A stretch of DNA of 64,000 nt, from positions 9,176,001 to 9,240,000 of the forward strand of contig JAYKYS010000012.1 of the NCBI GenBank assembly GCA_036924285.1, read 5' to 3'. This document shows positions 42,221-54,400 of this stretch, one piece after another (positions within the stretch are counted from its first letter, which is position 1; each line of letters opens with the position of its first letter). The translations under genes were made by a program, and so were the position numbers. Below the pieces are notes generated by a model. That model was not told the DNA's origin. It did not search any database and saw nothing but the letters and a program-made list of their open reading frames with translations. The stretch is from Asterella californica. Its lineage: Eukaryota > Streptophyta > Marchantiopsida > Marchantiales > Aytoniaceae.

Positions 42221-44238
42221 ACTTGAAAACTCTGTTGCACTAAGCCACACGCGTTTACTGTGAGCTGGAGGCTCAGTCCTTCCCAAGTGCCCACAGTCTA
42301 GCTTCTATTTCTCAGAAGACGAAACTAGTCTTCCAGAAGACAGCTACTCCGTCTTCCGGGATTCTAACAATACTTCCTAAATAGCTCTCGTCTTCCGAGC
42401 TATATCCAAACAATCCTAACTGAGCAAGGCCTCGCATGGATTACCAAGAAGACAACCCACCTTGCATAACATCCTCCTTCCTATCAGAAGATACAAGATT
42501 CACGAAAAGTGCATAACAGGTTCAGAAGATGGTTGCGGGCTCCTACGGTGACAGTGGCCTCCGGGAAGACTCCCAGGACAGCTTCCGATTCAATGTCTTT
42601 CTCGGAAGACTTCCCGAAGTCAGGCTTCCCTTCACTGGTCTCACCTGTCTTCTTCTTCCTACGTGCAATCTATCCTCACAATAGACTTAAGACATGTGCA
42701 CTCTGTTCTTCTGACTTCTCACCTCTCATACACACTCAGAAGAAGCTTGCTGCTTGGTGGGAAGACATGACCCTCGACCATTCTCTCCAGATTCTACCAG
42801 CAAGACTTCTCACAACTCTCTTCTAAGTTCGGGAAGAAGAAAGAATGGGCTGTTATGGGTCGGACAGAAGAGACCCAAAATGGACCCTCATGTCTTCTCG
42901 AGCATTTTGCCAGCTCTTCCAGTCTTCTAATCTCTCTAGGAAGATGTGGATTTGAGAAACTTGGAAGACCGGGAGGCATAGGCCTAGTCCTCGTCTTCCA
43001 ACTTCTCGAAATAACAAAACAACTCACCACGCCACTCAGGATTCGTACCAAGCCTCTCTGAACACCAAAGCAACACAAATCCACTCCACGAATTTTATAC
43101 AGTCGATCTTCCGAAGAGGTCAGGCTTCTGAAGATGTTCCAATCTCAGAAGTGGCTTTCCGAAGATGTTCGGATCCTCTGGAGCGTCTTCTGTTCAAAGT
43201 TTCGAGAGTAGAGGGATGGTGGGGTAGGGAAATTGATAGCTAGGATCTCTAGTTTGAGAGCTAGGGGTAGGGAAGCTCGAATTGAACTCAGGAAGAAGGG
43301 AGAAGATGTCTAATGGAAATTGGGCAGCGCTTCCGTGTCCAATGTCACAATAGGAAAAATAAGGGTGGGGGATTGATCGATCAGGCTGCCTGCAAACAAC
43401 CGGGGAAGCGCGGGGGATACCTAAACAAAGGCGAGAAGCAGCGGGGAAGAGGAGAGAACATGGGAAGAACCTCTACTGTCTTTTGTCGACTTCCCGAGTT
43501 GTCTTCTGCTTTCGCGCGCTTCCGGCTCTGGTCCCAGCTCCAATGCGACCCCACACGGCTGCTTCCGCTGTTAGTTCCTGGCTACGGTTCAATTCCACCT
43601 TCGATTCCACTCTGCTACCCTCCAATGTCAGCTTCTCGGGAGCTCACAGAAAACACCTTCGCTTCCTGCCTTCTACGTTTCAGCAATTCGATCTCACCCT
43701 CCTTCTAGCTTCTGATCGATCCTCATCTCCCTCGATTTCACCTTGCTGTTGTCACTCCACTCAATTCACTCACTGTCTGAATCGATCTTCTCAGTCTCCA
43801 CTCTCTCGCTGCAGGAAGCAGGTAGGTGTCTGTGCTAATGCGCTTCCTGCGCTGTCTTCCCTGCAGTTTAGGGGTTTCGACCCTAGATGACTTACCCGAC
43901 CTACCTAATCTGTTCGGTGCTACCTGGTAGGTGCACCTACTCCTTACGTGGTTAAGCTCCCGCGGTCACCGTCTTCCGGAAGATGCATGTCTTCCGCCGT
44001 CTTCCATCTTCCGCTGTCTTCCGTCTTCCGCTTCCGTAGATACCATCGGGAAGACGCTTCTCAGAAGACGGTCGTCTTCCAAAGAAGTCAACTTCTTATT
44101 GCAACAAAAGATCATAAGAGCATCTTTCTTCTAAGGAAGATGTAATCTTAAGTAACAACGCTTCTTCAGTTATACAAACAAGTTATTAATCTTAAAAATT
44201 TTAAAAATTCGTGAATCCTGTAATTTGTGGGCACCACA

Positions 44239-46829
44239 AACCAGCGTTGTCAACCAAAAGTTGTTGGAAGGTTACATCCGCCTTTTGATTCCACAAGTCT
44301 CGCAAGAAGTCATAGGGGATCGCTTCAGAAGAGTGACAGGTGTTTCCAACAAAGAAGATGTAGTAGCTGCTTCCTTGGGTGGAAGACCAGAATGGTGTCT
44401 TCTCTCGACTGGAAGCTGTTCTCGTGTGACAGGGGCTGCCGTAGTCGATGGAGGAAGTTGTTGTATTATCTTCCGTCGTTTCTCCAGCTCTTCTTGCATG
44501 ATCGTTTCAACTTCTTGCCTAATGTCAGGAGCAAAGTACTTCGGATCTTCTCGGTCGTAAGCAGGAGAAGAATGCCGCTCAGGGAAGATGACCTCTCCTT
44601 ACGCTGCTTCTTCTTCTTTATCTCCTTCTGACGGGATTCTGACTTCCCTTTGCTTCTGTACTTACCTTGAACACTGCTTCATCCAAGACTTCTTCTAGAG
44701 GTCAACTGTCTAAATCCGGGCAAGGGCTCCAAACAGTGCCATCCGTCAAAGTGAAAGAGGAAGCTGCCTCAAGTGACTTCGTCTTCTGAGCTGCAGTCGT
44801 CTTCTACAGCTGAGGTTCCTTTCCTTCGCGCTTCGCGCGGTCTGGTTCGTCTTCCTCGATATGGAGACATTTCGTACAATCCCTAAGATCTTCTTCTTCT
44901 ACCGTGATGTGTTGTACCACTGCTAGCTCGAGTTTAGAAGCTGATGCGGCTTCTGCAGGAGGCGTGGTCTCTGCAAATCTAACCATTTGTCGTGGGTGTA
45001 AGGTCTGAGGACAATTTCCCGTGAAATGTCATGCTTCCTTACAGTTTCCACACAAGGGCACTTGCCCAATCTGTCTTCTCGGATGAGGACAGGTGGACCA
45101 CCAGTGTCTTGTCTCTCCATAATTGTTGCATGCCCCAGGAAGAGAGTTTAGAGGTCGTTGTGATGAAGAAGGTTGCCAGGGCGTCCTCGTCTATACATTA
45201 CTAGTCCTGTCTCTAGGTGTATAACGATTATATTGGGCGGGAGGCGTAGCAGTGAATGGTTGTATCGTCCCGATCTTATAGCAGGATTCCTCACTGGGAT
45301 CGTGTAGATATCTCTCATCGTCTTCTTCCCAGCCTGCCCAATTGACAACTTGGTCCTACGTACACCGATCTCTGGTGTGTCCGGAAGAGTTACAAAGGTT
45401 GCACCAAATGTTTGGCCGAGAAGCCGTAGGTTGCTTCCGCTTGTCCTTCTGGTTCAGATGATGAACTTTCAGGTCGGCAAACTACTTCCGCACTTCATCA
45501 ATCCGGGGATCAGGTGTAGACTGAATGATCTGAGTCTGAGGCATCTTCTGCACAACTTCTTCTCTTCATCGTGTCTTCTCCTTCTTCTTCTTCCGTGTCT
45601 TCTTCTCTTGTTCAGATTCAGATTCTGAACTTTCGACAGTAGACTCTTCAGAAGTAGAGGACACTTCTGAATCACTGTTATCAGTTTCAGTGGACTTGGA
45701 CTTCCTCTTGGACTTCCTAGAAGACTTCTTCAACTTCTTGGACTTCTTCGAGGTCTTCCTTCTGTCTTTCGTCATATTCCAAGTGATGCTCGAGGTTTCA
45801 TACTGCTCGGCATGCTTCTGTACTTCTACTAAATCATCACCCCCTCCTTTTCTGCAGTACAACTCCATATCCTGAGACAATCCTCCCAAGTACCAGTCCA
45901 CGGCTTGCTGGGCACAATAACCAGGTCTTCCTTGGTTCTGAGGGATGTGATCCAGGAGGTCTTCAAACCTCTCGGTGTAATCCCGCAGTGTCGCTTTCTT
46001 CTTCTGTTCGAGCCTTTGAAGTTCTATGAGGTCATCCGATCATAGCCCACTCCTCTGAACCTCTTCAGAAAAGCGGCCTTCAGAGTAGCCCAAGCGGCCA
46101 TTACTAACCCACCATCCAACATTTTACTCATCCATTTCCTTCCCTTCCCTACGATCAAACTAGGAAATACACGGAGTCTGTCGGCATCAGAGTCTTCCTT
46201 GTTGGATCGAGAGATGATCCTCGAACATCGTGATGAAGTTGTCCGCGTCAGCATCATTGTCGTACGGATGGTACTTCTGCCGAGTGTGAGAAGCCATGTC
46301 GACTGCCGGCTGATGCGACTGTCAACTTCTTCCTTCCTCAGGTCTAGGTGGTGGAGATGGTCTTCTCGAAGGTCCAGGTCTGTCTGAATCACGAATGTCA
46401 TCTTCTGAGTCAGAACTACTGTAGTTGTCGCCTTCTGAGACGTCTGGAACGATCTCCTCTAATCTTTCTTCACCTTGAGAAGCCTCTTCCGTACTTGGGA
46501 AGACGTCTTCCGAGTAACCAGTACAAAATCTACTTTATACACGTGATCATCCGGTTGACTTCTGTCTTCTCCAAAGATTATGCTCGAGATGGAAGGCTCT
46601 TCCAACTCTACTGATTGGATCTTCCTGAGCTCTTCTTTCTTTTGGTGTCTCAGGGATACCCGCTGCTCTCTAGAAGCGGTTCGCTGGGGTGAATGTACCC
46701 ACTCAGGGTCTTTACCCGTGCGTCTTCTGCTTCTTCATCTGGTCGGAGATATCAATCAGAGTGCTGAGAAGAGATGTCCCTCTTCTTCTAATACTAGATC
46801 TGGCAGATTGGATGTCTGAACAACCGGTC
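44239..46829 (-). pseudogene. Gag of element E with three zinc knuckles, frame-broken
   Basis: Minus strand, N- to C-terminal: acidic N-terminal region, capsid-like stretch (WMSKMLDGGLVMAAWATLKA, FLKRFRGVGYDRM; 46401-46024), Ser/Lys-rich segment (KKSKKLKKSSRKSKRKSKST; 45901-45566), then three CX2CX4HX4C knuckles in one frame. Knuckle 1 is CNLCNSSGHTRDRC (45403-45362). Knuckle 2 is CNNYGETRHWWSTC (45130-45089) with Tyr for the second Cys. Knuckle 3 is C-GN-C-KEA-stop-H-FTGN-C (45052-45011), with TGA inside. The right end at 46829 abuts LTR F, so the 5' LTR and primer site of this element are lost. The left end meets solo LTR D. Confidence 0.82.
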
Positions 46830-48406
46830 ACATGAAGGAGGGGGCCTCGGGAGAAGACGACCGAGCAGCAGCACTCCCCCTCCCACTCTGATGTCGCAGA
46901 TGAGACCAGGTACTCATCAGAAGACGCTTCTGGTGAGAGAAGATGGGTCCTAGGAGCGTGCCTAGGAAGACCACCTCCTTCCCGATCATTCACTCTGGAT
47001 CGTAGTCCGACTGACAAGAGGAGCCATTGAGTACCCGAGCTATGCAGAAGACCGCTTCTGCAACACCTGGGAGTCTTCTGATGACTCCAAAAGACGAAGG
47101 TTGGATGGATACTCCTACTGCGATGAGAGGAAGCGCAGTAAAGAGGACCGCTTCTGCCATGAGGAGGGATCTTCCACCCCGGAAGATGAGAAGAGTAGCT
47201 TCTTCCCGTGCGCAGAAACAGAAGGTCATAGTGGTGGAAGAGGCATCCTTGCCTCTGGAAGACAAGGAAGACACCTCCGACCGAATCGTGGGGATGAGTC
47301 TGTCTTCCGCGGGAAGAAGACTGGAGGAGTTCAGTGGCTTCTTCCACTCGGAGATCCGACCAGCTATGGAGTTGGTGGAGAAGAGAGCGATGGCTCAAGA
47401 GAAGCCACTACAACCTGGATTCGGTCTGCGCACCCTGATGTGGCAGGAAGAAGACCAGAAGAAGGTAGAAGCGCTGGAAGCCAACCTCCGTACCACGGAG
47501 AAGCTCACAGCGAAGTACAAGGCAGAAGCAGCCGCTTCTGCCAAGGAGTTAGCACAGCTGAAGAAGAGCAACCAGGAGTTGCAAGCACGTTTACAGCAGC
47601 GTGACCAAGAGGTTCTACGAGTGCGAGGTAAGATCACCGTCCTGGCAGAGGAGAAGACGACATAGAAGACACTGCGGGAAGCCGCAGAAGTGCAGACTGC
47701 AGCCGAGAAGACGCAACGGGAAGCAGCGGAGGTGGATGCGCAAGGGATGTTAGCTCAGTCGGTGGAAGCGCTTCGGAAGAAGTTTAACTTCACAGCGGGT
47801 TGGAAGCTTCTTACCTTAGCCAAAGAATGGGACCACGAGTCCAGAGCGATGTTGATAGAGTGCAAGGAGAGCATGTTCCGGTACTTGGATCGGCAGATAG
47901 AGAGAGTGAAGACACTCTACGGTCTTCTCTTGATTCTGCCAACCGCAACTGCATCTTCCCAAGCCCCATCACCACCGATCGGGTCAGACTTGGAGAAGGA
48001 GGAGTTCAACCTCGCTGTCCACTTGGTAGTGACATCATTGGAAGCCGAGAAGACCTCGGAAGAAGCCCCGGAAGACAAGGTGTCTTCTGGAAAACAGGAA
48101 GAAGAGCCGTCTTCTTAGATATTCCGAGTGGAGGAAGCGACTTCCCCGGACCTCTATGAGGTCACCATGGCTCCTAGTGTCAAACTAGTGCCTCAGAAGA
48201 GCGAGGAAGCACAAGTCGACCCAGCTTCCCAGAAGACGCTTCTGTCTTTCAAAGCAGCAGCAGCAGAGCCAGCGACGAATGTTGAGGAGGAAGCCACCTC
48301 AGTGACACCCGAGGTATTCACAGGGCTTTCCTGCTTATCAGAAGCCGAGTTAGGAGTTCAGGTAGGAGCAGATCAAATGGAGATTGCATCCGAGCAATTA
48401 GAGTAG
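46830..48406 (+). pseudogene. LTR-borne coiled-coil protein, copy F (N-terminally truncated)
   Basis: The plus strand reads from the Ser/Glu linker (GSASGEDDR-type sequence) through MQKTASATPGSLLMTPKDEG, RKMRRVASSRAQKQKVIVVE, MSLSSAGRRLEEFSGFFHSE, a coiled coil to 47665 where TAG (Trp elsewhere) interrupts, LLTLAKEWDHESRAMLIECK, and the acidic C-terminus ending VQVGADQMEIASEQLE at 48406. A TAG at 48116-48118 precedes the last segment. N-terminal residues up to about 235 are missing. Confidence 0.78.
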
Positions 48407-49988
48407 GCAGCAAAGCGCAGAAGACAAGTTGACTTGTCCAAACTTAGTAGGAACCGAACATGCTATCTTAGGAGATGGCAGTTCCAGTATAATTTTAGAT
48501 AGGTGATCATGTGGTAGAGTAGGCAGCATAGGAGTAGTGGATGTCTAATTAGGAAGGGGAACCGCTTGCATGTGGGGTGGCAGTCTTTTGACAGCGCTCA
48601 TCTCTCCCTGGTTGTAGTTGAGGATTGGAGGGGATTCTCTCTGCGTCTCAAGCCAGATACATAAGTAGGATCGAAGAGTAGGAAATTCAGTTCTGCACAC
48701 ACACAAATATTTTACGGTGTAGACTCATAGCACCCATGCCTCACTGTGAGTAGACCCGATGTTAGAGACATACGAATAGATTGAGATTACACCGGAGAGG
48801 TCTGCATGCTCGTTGCCAGCATTAGTTCGAAGATGTAGATAGAGGTAGTGGACAGTTTAGGAGCAGAGAACGGCATCCTCGTATAGTCCTGTTGGCTAGA
48901 CTGGTGTGTCGAGGAGTAGTAGCAGAGAGTAGAGGGAGTGAGCTTCCCAATGCCAATGTGCCTTCTTCTCGGGGAATGGATTGCTGATTTGAGTGCAGAA
49001 GCTTTGCCTGTGTCTTCTGGGTGGTTGATTTCCTTGGATTCCTTCCCGATTGTGCATGGGAAATATTCTTCTTGAGTGGCGGTGACTGTCAGCAGTTGTG
49101 CAGATTTGCAGCTTGGCTCGTCCAGTGGAGCACTTCGGATCCACGTACGGACGATCTTATGGATAAGGGATCACAGAAGACAGAGTAGTCAGAGCAGCGA
49201 GAGAAGAAGAAAGAATCCTTCTTCCCACATCAGAAGACGACATCCTCAAGTAGAAGACTATGTAACTGTACGCACGTTTGTTGTCTTCCTCCTCAAACTA
49301 TTACAAGCAGGGATGGCTTGTTAGTCAGGATCCGGACTAGAAGCCTGTCGGAGTCTTCATTTCTCATTTTCATCTTGTTTCTCTTTCGTTTGGATTTTCC
49401 CTTCTACCCCATCTTCCCCATCTTCTTACCTTCTTCTAGTGAGTTTTTGAGACTTCTATTGAGCTTCCCTGAAGGTGAATGTCGTTGTAGTGCTGCAGGA
49501 AGACCGTTTCTGTAAGCAGAAGCCTGGGAAGGCTACAGGGGGCATACACCTTGTGATCTATCTAATCCGTTGAGACTTCGAAGAGCAATGTGCGACAAAC
49601 GTTGCTAGTTCGACTTCTACGAAGCACGAACAATCTTCTGGAAGCGTGAGAAACCGAGTTGAACCCCCAGAAGCCGAGAAGTGCTTCGGAAAGACGGTAC
49701 TGAGAAGACCAGAAGAAGTGACTTGGAAGCAAGAAGTGTCTTCTCAAGCTTCTCTGTAGATAGTTGTGTGATATTTTAGTTAGTAGTTGTTTGTTTAGGT
49801 CCAGAGCACCTTTTGAAGGGTCTAGAGGCGTGTGATTTTGTGAGAAGAAGGATTTTCTAGACAAAACCCGTGTGTTTGTGCGTTTGAACAGAACTTAGAA
49901 CTTAGAATAGCGTTACTTGTGCAAATCCTCTGTGGGAATGATATCTTTTATACTAAATGGACAAAAGGAGTAATCTTGCGATACTACA
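46830..49988 (+). mobile_element. LTR F (family G), 5' LTR, 5'-truncated
   Basis: It begins inside the LTR frame, continues to its stop at 48406, and ends with the LTR terminus ATACTACA at 49988. A primer-binding site follows, so this is a 5' LTR. It shows that the frame's C-terminal half lies inside an LTR directly upstream of a priming site. Confidence 0.88.
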
Positions 49989-50291
49989 TATAGTGAGCAC
50001 CATTTTTGACGTCGCTGCCGGGGATTTCATCTTAGTAATGCATGTTCTAAGCTTCCTGGATCTGTGTGCCAGCAGTTAGTTTCATTTCGAACTAACTTCG
50101 ATTGTAGTTGAATGTGTTGTGGGACTCTATCTTGCTAGAAGACAGGAACCGCAACCAGAAGCTGATGAGATACATCAGGGGGAGCTGGAAGAAGCCGTTT
50201 CCCTGCTTCCAAGAGTTTCTTGGAAGATTCGATCTTGGAAGACTGCAGTGAGTACAACAGGAAGCAGGAGAAGAAGACGTTCCGAAGCTCG
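49989..50291 (+). mobile_element. 5' leader of a family G element, truncated
   Basis: The short leader after LTR F holds the primer-binding site and a purine-rich stretch (GAAGACAGGAACCGCAACC onward). It ends at about 50291, where minus-strand LTR H sequence begins. No gag start is reached. Confidence 0.7.
50007..50023 (+). promoter_or_regulatory. Primer-binding site of family G (tRNA-Asp-like)
   Basis: TGACGTCGCTGCCGGGG lies 18 bases after the LTR end. It differs at three positions from TGGCGCCGTTGCCGGGG, the complement of a plant tRNA-Asp 3' end used by several plant gypsy lineages (recalled). The gap of 18 bases from the LTR is longer than usual. Confidence 0.65.
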
Positions 50292-50956
50292 TGCTGCCCT
50301 GTTGGTCCATATCTCGCCAACTGATCTTCCGTGAGATCCCCCTTGGCCACGTACAGATAGCAGAAGAACGGAGTAAGATGTCCTCCTACCAGGGTACCTA
50401 AGTACACCAGCTCTGCTTGTACATAAGCGTGGAAGAATGCGCCCCAGTTGATGGGTAGCCCCTCCCAAATCGCTTCTAAGAATTCCACGTCCTGGTCTCC
50501 AAAGTACCTCGTCTTCTGCGCTTTCCTCTTGAGAAAGAGATGAAGGAACAGCTTTGCCAGAAGACGCTTCTGCGACTCCCGGTAAGCTTCGACCTTCCAT
50601 CTGTTTCTTCCCTGTCTGTCCTCCAGGAAGAGACAAGTTGTGCTTCCAAGCACATGCCACTTCCCCGAGATCATGGGTAAGATCTTCTTCTCTAGTTCGT
50701 ACCCCTTGTTCTATGCTTCTGACCTGTGGAAAGCCCTACGTCACCAATCTACTGTCCAGGAAGATGGTCTTCCTCGAGCTACTCCTGCCTTCGTAGGTAC
50801 ACGGTTGCGAAGCGGTAATGCGGTCCAAACCTCTTCTAGAAGGCCCTGGTCGGTGAGGTTCCAATTCCACAGGAAGAAGTCGAGACCCAACTCCTTGATG
50901 AAGGGTTTGGTCTCGGCCAATTCCGCTGCAGGTAATACCAACCCTCGAGGACGCAT
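50292..50956 (-). pseudogene. LTR-borne coiled-coil protein, copy H (N-terminal part)
   Basis: The usual start ATG is changed to ACG; the next in-frame Met gives MRPRGLVLPAAELAETKPFI. It reads through LGLDFFLWNWNLTDQGLLEE to SSWTVDW and a TGA at 50741, the same stop position as copies B and I. A further frame covers ISGKWHVLGSTTCLFLEDRQ to FFCYLYVAKGDLTEDQLARY. It ends at the junction with the leader fragment at 50292. Confidence 0.75.
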
Positions 50957-51470
50957 CGACGTACTTGAATATCTGTTGCACTAAGTCACACGTACTTACT
51001 GTGAGCCGAAGGCTCAGTCCTTCTCATGTTCTCACAGTCTAGCTTCCACTTTCAGAAGACGAATCTAATCCTCCAGAAGACAGCTACTCCGTCTTCCAGG
51101 ATTCTAACAGTGCTTTCTAAGTAGCTCTCGTCTTCCGAGCTATATCTAAACAATCCTAACTAAGCAAGGTCTCGCATGGATTCCTAAGAAGACAACCCAC
51201 CTTGCATTACATCCTACTTCCTAACAGAAGATACAAGATATGCGAGAAGTAGAGTGTATGAAAAGTTCAGAAGATGGTCGCGGGCTCCTGCGGTGATGTG
51301 GCCTCTGAGAAGACTCCCAAGACAGCTTCCGATTCAATAACGTTCTCGGAAGACTTCCCAAAGCCAGGCTTTCCTTCACTGGTCTCATCTGTCTTCTGCT
51401 TCCGACACGCAATCTAACTTCACAACAGACACAAGACATTCGCACTCTGTTCTTCTGACTTCTCATCTCT

Positions 51471-51475
51471 CATAC
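51471..51475. repeat. Target site duplication of solo LTR I (left copy)
   Basis: CATAC at 51471-51475 and 57417-57421, directly outside the LTR ends. The uninterrupted host sequence CTCATACACACTCAGAAG is seen at the same LTR position in LTR E (33377-33394). Confidence 0.9.
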
Positions 51476-54400
51476 TGTAGTGACGCAGGATTACTCCTTT
51501 TGCCCATTTAGTATACAAGATATCGTTCCCACAGAGGATTTACGCAAGTAACGCTGCTCTAAGTTCTAGGATCTTTTCAAACACACAAACACACGGGTTT
51601 TGCCTAGAAATCCCGTCTTCTCACACAACCACACAAAACCACACGTCTTCCAGACACGCCAAAAGGTGCTCTGGAACTAAACAAACAACTACCAACTAAA
51701 ATATCACACAACTATTCACAGAGAAGCTCGGGAAGACGATATTCCTGCTTCCAGATCACTTCTTCCGGTCTTCTCGATACCGTCTTCCCGAAGCGATTCT
51801 CGTCTTCTGGGGATGCAGCTCGTCTTCTCACACCTCCAGAAGATTGCCATGCTCCACAAAAGTCGACTAGCAACGGTCGTTACACCTTACTCTTCCATTC
51901 ACATCACAACGGTTTAGATTAATCACAGGGTGTATGCCCCCTGTAGCCTTCCCAGGCTTCTGCCTACGGAAATGGTCTTCCTGCAGCACTACAACGACAT
52001 TCACCTTCACGGAAGCTCAATAGAAGTCTCGGAAGCTCACTAGAAGAAGGTAAGAAGATGGGGAAGATGAGAGAAGATGAGGAAGATGAGAAAATCCAAA
52101 CAAGAGAAAACAAGATGAAAAAGAAGAAATTAAGTTTCCGACAGGCTTCTAGTCCGGATCCTGACTAACAAGCCATCCCTGCTTGTAATAGTTTGGGGAG
52201 GAAGACAACAAACATGAGTACTGTTGCACCGTCTTCTACTCGAGGATGTCGTTTTCTGTTGCAGGAAGAAGGCTTCTTTCTTCTTCACGTCGCTGCTCTG
52301 ACTACTCTGTCTTCTGGGATCCCTTATCCATAAGACCGTCCGTACGCAGATCCCAAGTGCTCAACTAGACGAGCCAAGCTACACTTCCACAACTGTTGAC
52401 ATTCACCGCCGCTCAAGAAGAACACTTCCCATGCACAATTGGGAGCGAATTCAAGAAAACCCACCACCCAGAAGACATGAACAAAGCTTCTGCACTCAAA
52501 TCCACAATCCATTCCCCGAGAAGAAGTCACAATGACACTGGGAAGCTCACTCCCTCTACTTCCTGCGCCTACTCCTCGACACACCAGTCTAGTCAACAGG
52601 ACTGCACGAGGATGCCGTTCCCTGTTCCTAGATTGTCCACCACTTACACCTACATCTCCAAGCCGCTGCTGATAACCAGAGAATGCAGACTTCTTCCTAC
52701 GTGATCCCCTTAGTCTAACATCAAGCGTAGCTAATCTGTCTGCACCGTAGAATCTGTATGTGTGTGCAGATCTCTGTAGTGTGTCATGTGTCTAATGTGC
52801 TCTGAGTCTGCCTGCACCATAAAATCGATGTGTGGGTGCAGTCGCTACAGAACTCTCTCTCCTACTCTTTGATCTTATTTATGTCGCTGCCATGAGAACA
52901 CAGAGGAGGCGACCACCAGGGAGAGAGAGGCGCTGACAAGAGGCTGCCACCTCACATGCAAGCGGTTCTCCTTCCTAATTAGCCATCCACCTTGTTGCTC
53001 CTTCGCTACGTATGCTGCCACATGGTATCCTAACTAATTTTACACTGAAAACTGCCACCTTTAAGATAGCATGTTTTGGTCCTACTAAATCTAGAATAGT
53101 CAATTTGGTTACTATCTACTCTGATTGCTCGGAGGCAACCTCTACCTGATCTGCTCCTATCGGAGCTCCTAACACGGCTTCTGATAAGCTAGAAAGCCCT
53201 GCAGTTATCTCGGGTGTCACTGAGGTGGCTTCCTCCTCATCGTTCTTTGCTGACCCTGCTGTCGCTGCTGCTGCGTCTTCCTCGGCTTCGGCTTCTGCTT
53301 CGGAAGACAGAAGCGTCTTCTGGGAAGCGGCGTCGAGCGGTGCTTCTTCCATCTTCTGAGGCACTAGTGCGGGACTAGGGATCATGGCGGCCTCATAGGG
53401 GTCCGGGGAAGTCGCTTCCTCCACGCGGAATACCTGGGAAGACGGCTCGTCTTCCTGTCTTCCGTGGCGTCTTCTTGAGTCTTCTCGGCTTCCAACGCTG
53501 TCACTACCAAGTGCACAGCGAGATCGAATTCCTCCTTCTCCATCCCGGATCCAGTCGATGGTGCCGGAGCTTGAGAAGATGCAGTTGCAGGTGTCGGAAG
53601 CGAGGGAAGATCATAAAGTGTCTTCACTCCTTTGATTTGTCGATCCAAGTACCTGAACATGCTCTCCCTGCATTCCACCAACATTGTCTTGGACTCGTTG
53701 TCCCATCCTCTAGCCAAGGTAAGTAACTTCCTACCCGCGGTGAAGTTGAACTTCTTCCGAAGCGCTTCCACCGACTGTGCTAGCATCTCTTGTGCACGAG
53801 CCTCCGCTGCTTCCCGCTTCGTCTTCTCAACTGCAACTCGCGCTTCTGCGACCTCCTGCTGTCTCACCCATGTCATCTTCTCCTCTGCGAGGGCGGTGAT
53901 CTTCTCTCGCACTCGGAGGACCTCCTGATCGCGCTGCTGTACACGCGTCTGCAACTCCTGGTTGCTCTTCCCAAGTTGTACCAGCTCCTTGGCAGAAGCG
54001 GCTGCTTCCGTCTTGTACCTGGCTGCGAGCTTCTCCGTGGTGCGGAGACTAGCTTTCAGCGACTCCGTCTTTTTCTGGTCTTCTTCCTGTCACAGCAAGG
54101 TGCGCAGACCGAATCCAGGTTGCAATGGCCTCTCCTGAGCCTTCGCTCTCTTCTCCAGCAACTCCATAGTTGGCTGGATCTCCTTGTGGAAGAAGGCGCT
54201 GAACTCCTCCAGTCGTCTTCCTGCGGAAGACAAGTTCATCTCCACCACTCGCTCTGAGGTGTCGACTTCATCTTCCAGAGGCACAGAAGCCTCTTCCACC
54301 ACAATGGCCTTCATCTTCTGCGCACGAGAAGAAGCTACTCTTCTCATCTTCCAGGGTGGAAGATCCCTCATGGCAGGAGCGGGTCTCTTCACTGCGCTTC

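Larger units (their letters stand above)
38327..44238 (-). mobile_element. Solo LTR D (family G), complete, 5912 bases
   Basis: This complete LTR runs on the minus strand from TGTGGTGCCCAC (44238) to CACTACA (38327), flanked by AACCA on both sides. The interrupted sequence reads continuously as family G internal DNA: GACAACGCTGG on the gag side joins TTACAGGAAGCTG on the protease side, as in element 1 at 78-101. It has no primer-binding site, gag or pol of its own, so it is a solo LTR left by LTR-LTR recombination (inference). It holds the GAAGAC cluster (43970-44080), hairpin (42379-42408), the 773-codon frame (42220-39902) and a 1.6-kb 3' part. Confidence 0.9.
50292..51475 (-). mobile_element. 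LTR H (family G), middle portion
   Basis: The minus strand continues from the part of LTR H at 58868-57417, on the other side of solo LTR I. It contains the hairpin at 51119-51148 and the first third of the LTR frame, then is cut at 50292. Confidence 0.85.

Noticed and set aside
38327..44238. Independent non-LTR or DNA transposon carrying the coiled-coil gene
   Set aside because: Its termini equal those that follow a gypsy polypurine tract and precede a primer-binding site elsewhere in the window. TG...CA ends and 5-bp duplications fit LTR integration; no terminal inverted repeat beyond the dinucleotide, and no transposase, is seen.
45566..45901. Host SR-like or chromatin protein (Lys/Ser/Glu-rich stretch)
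   Set aside because: It lies between capsid-like and zinc-knuckle parts of a Gag frame and is part of that polyprotein.
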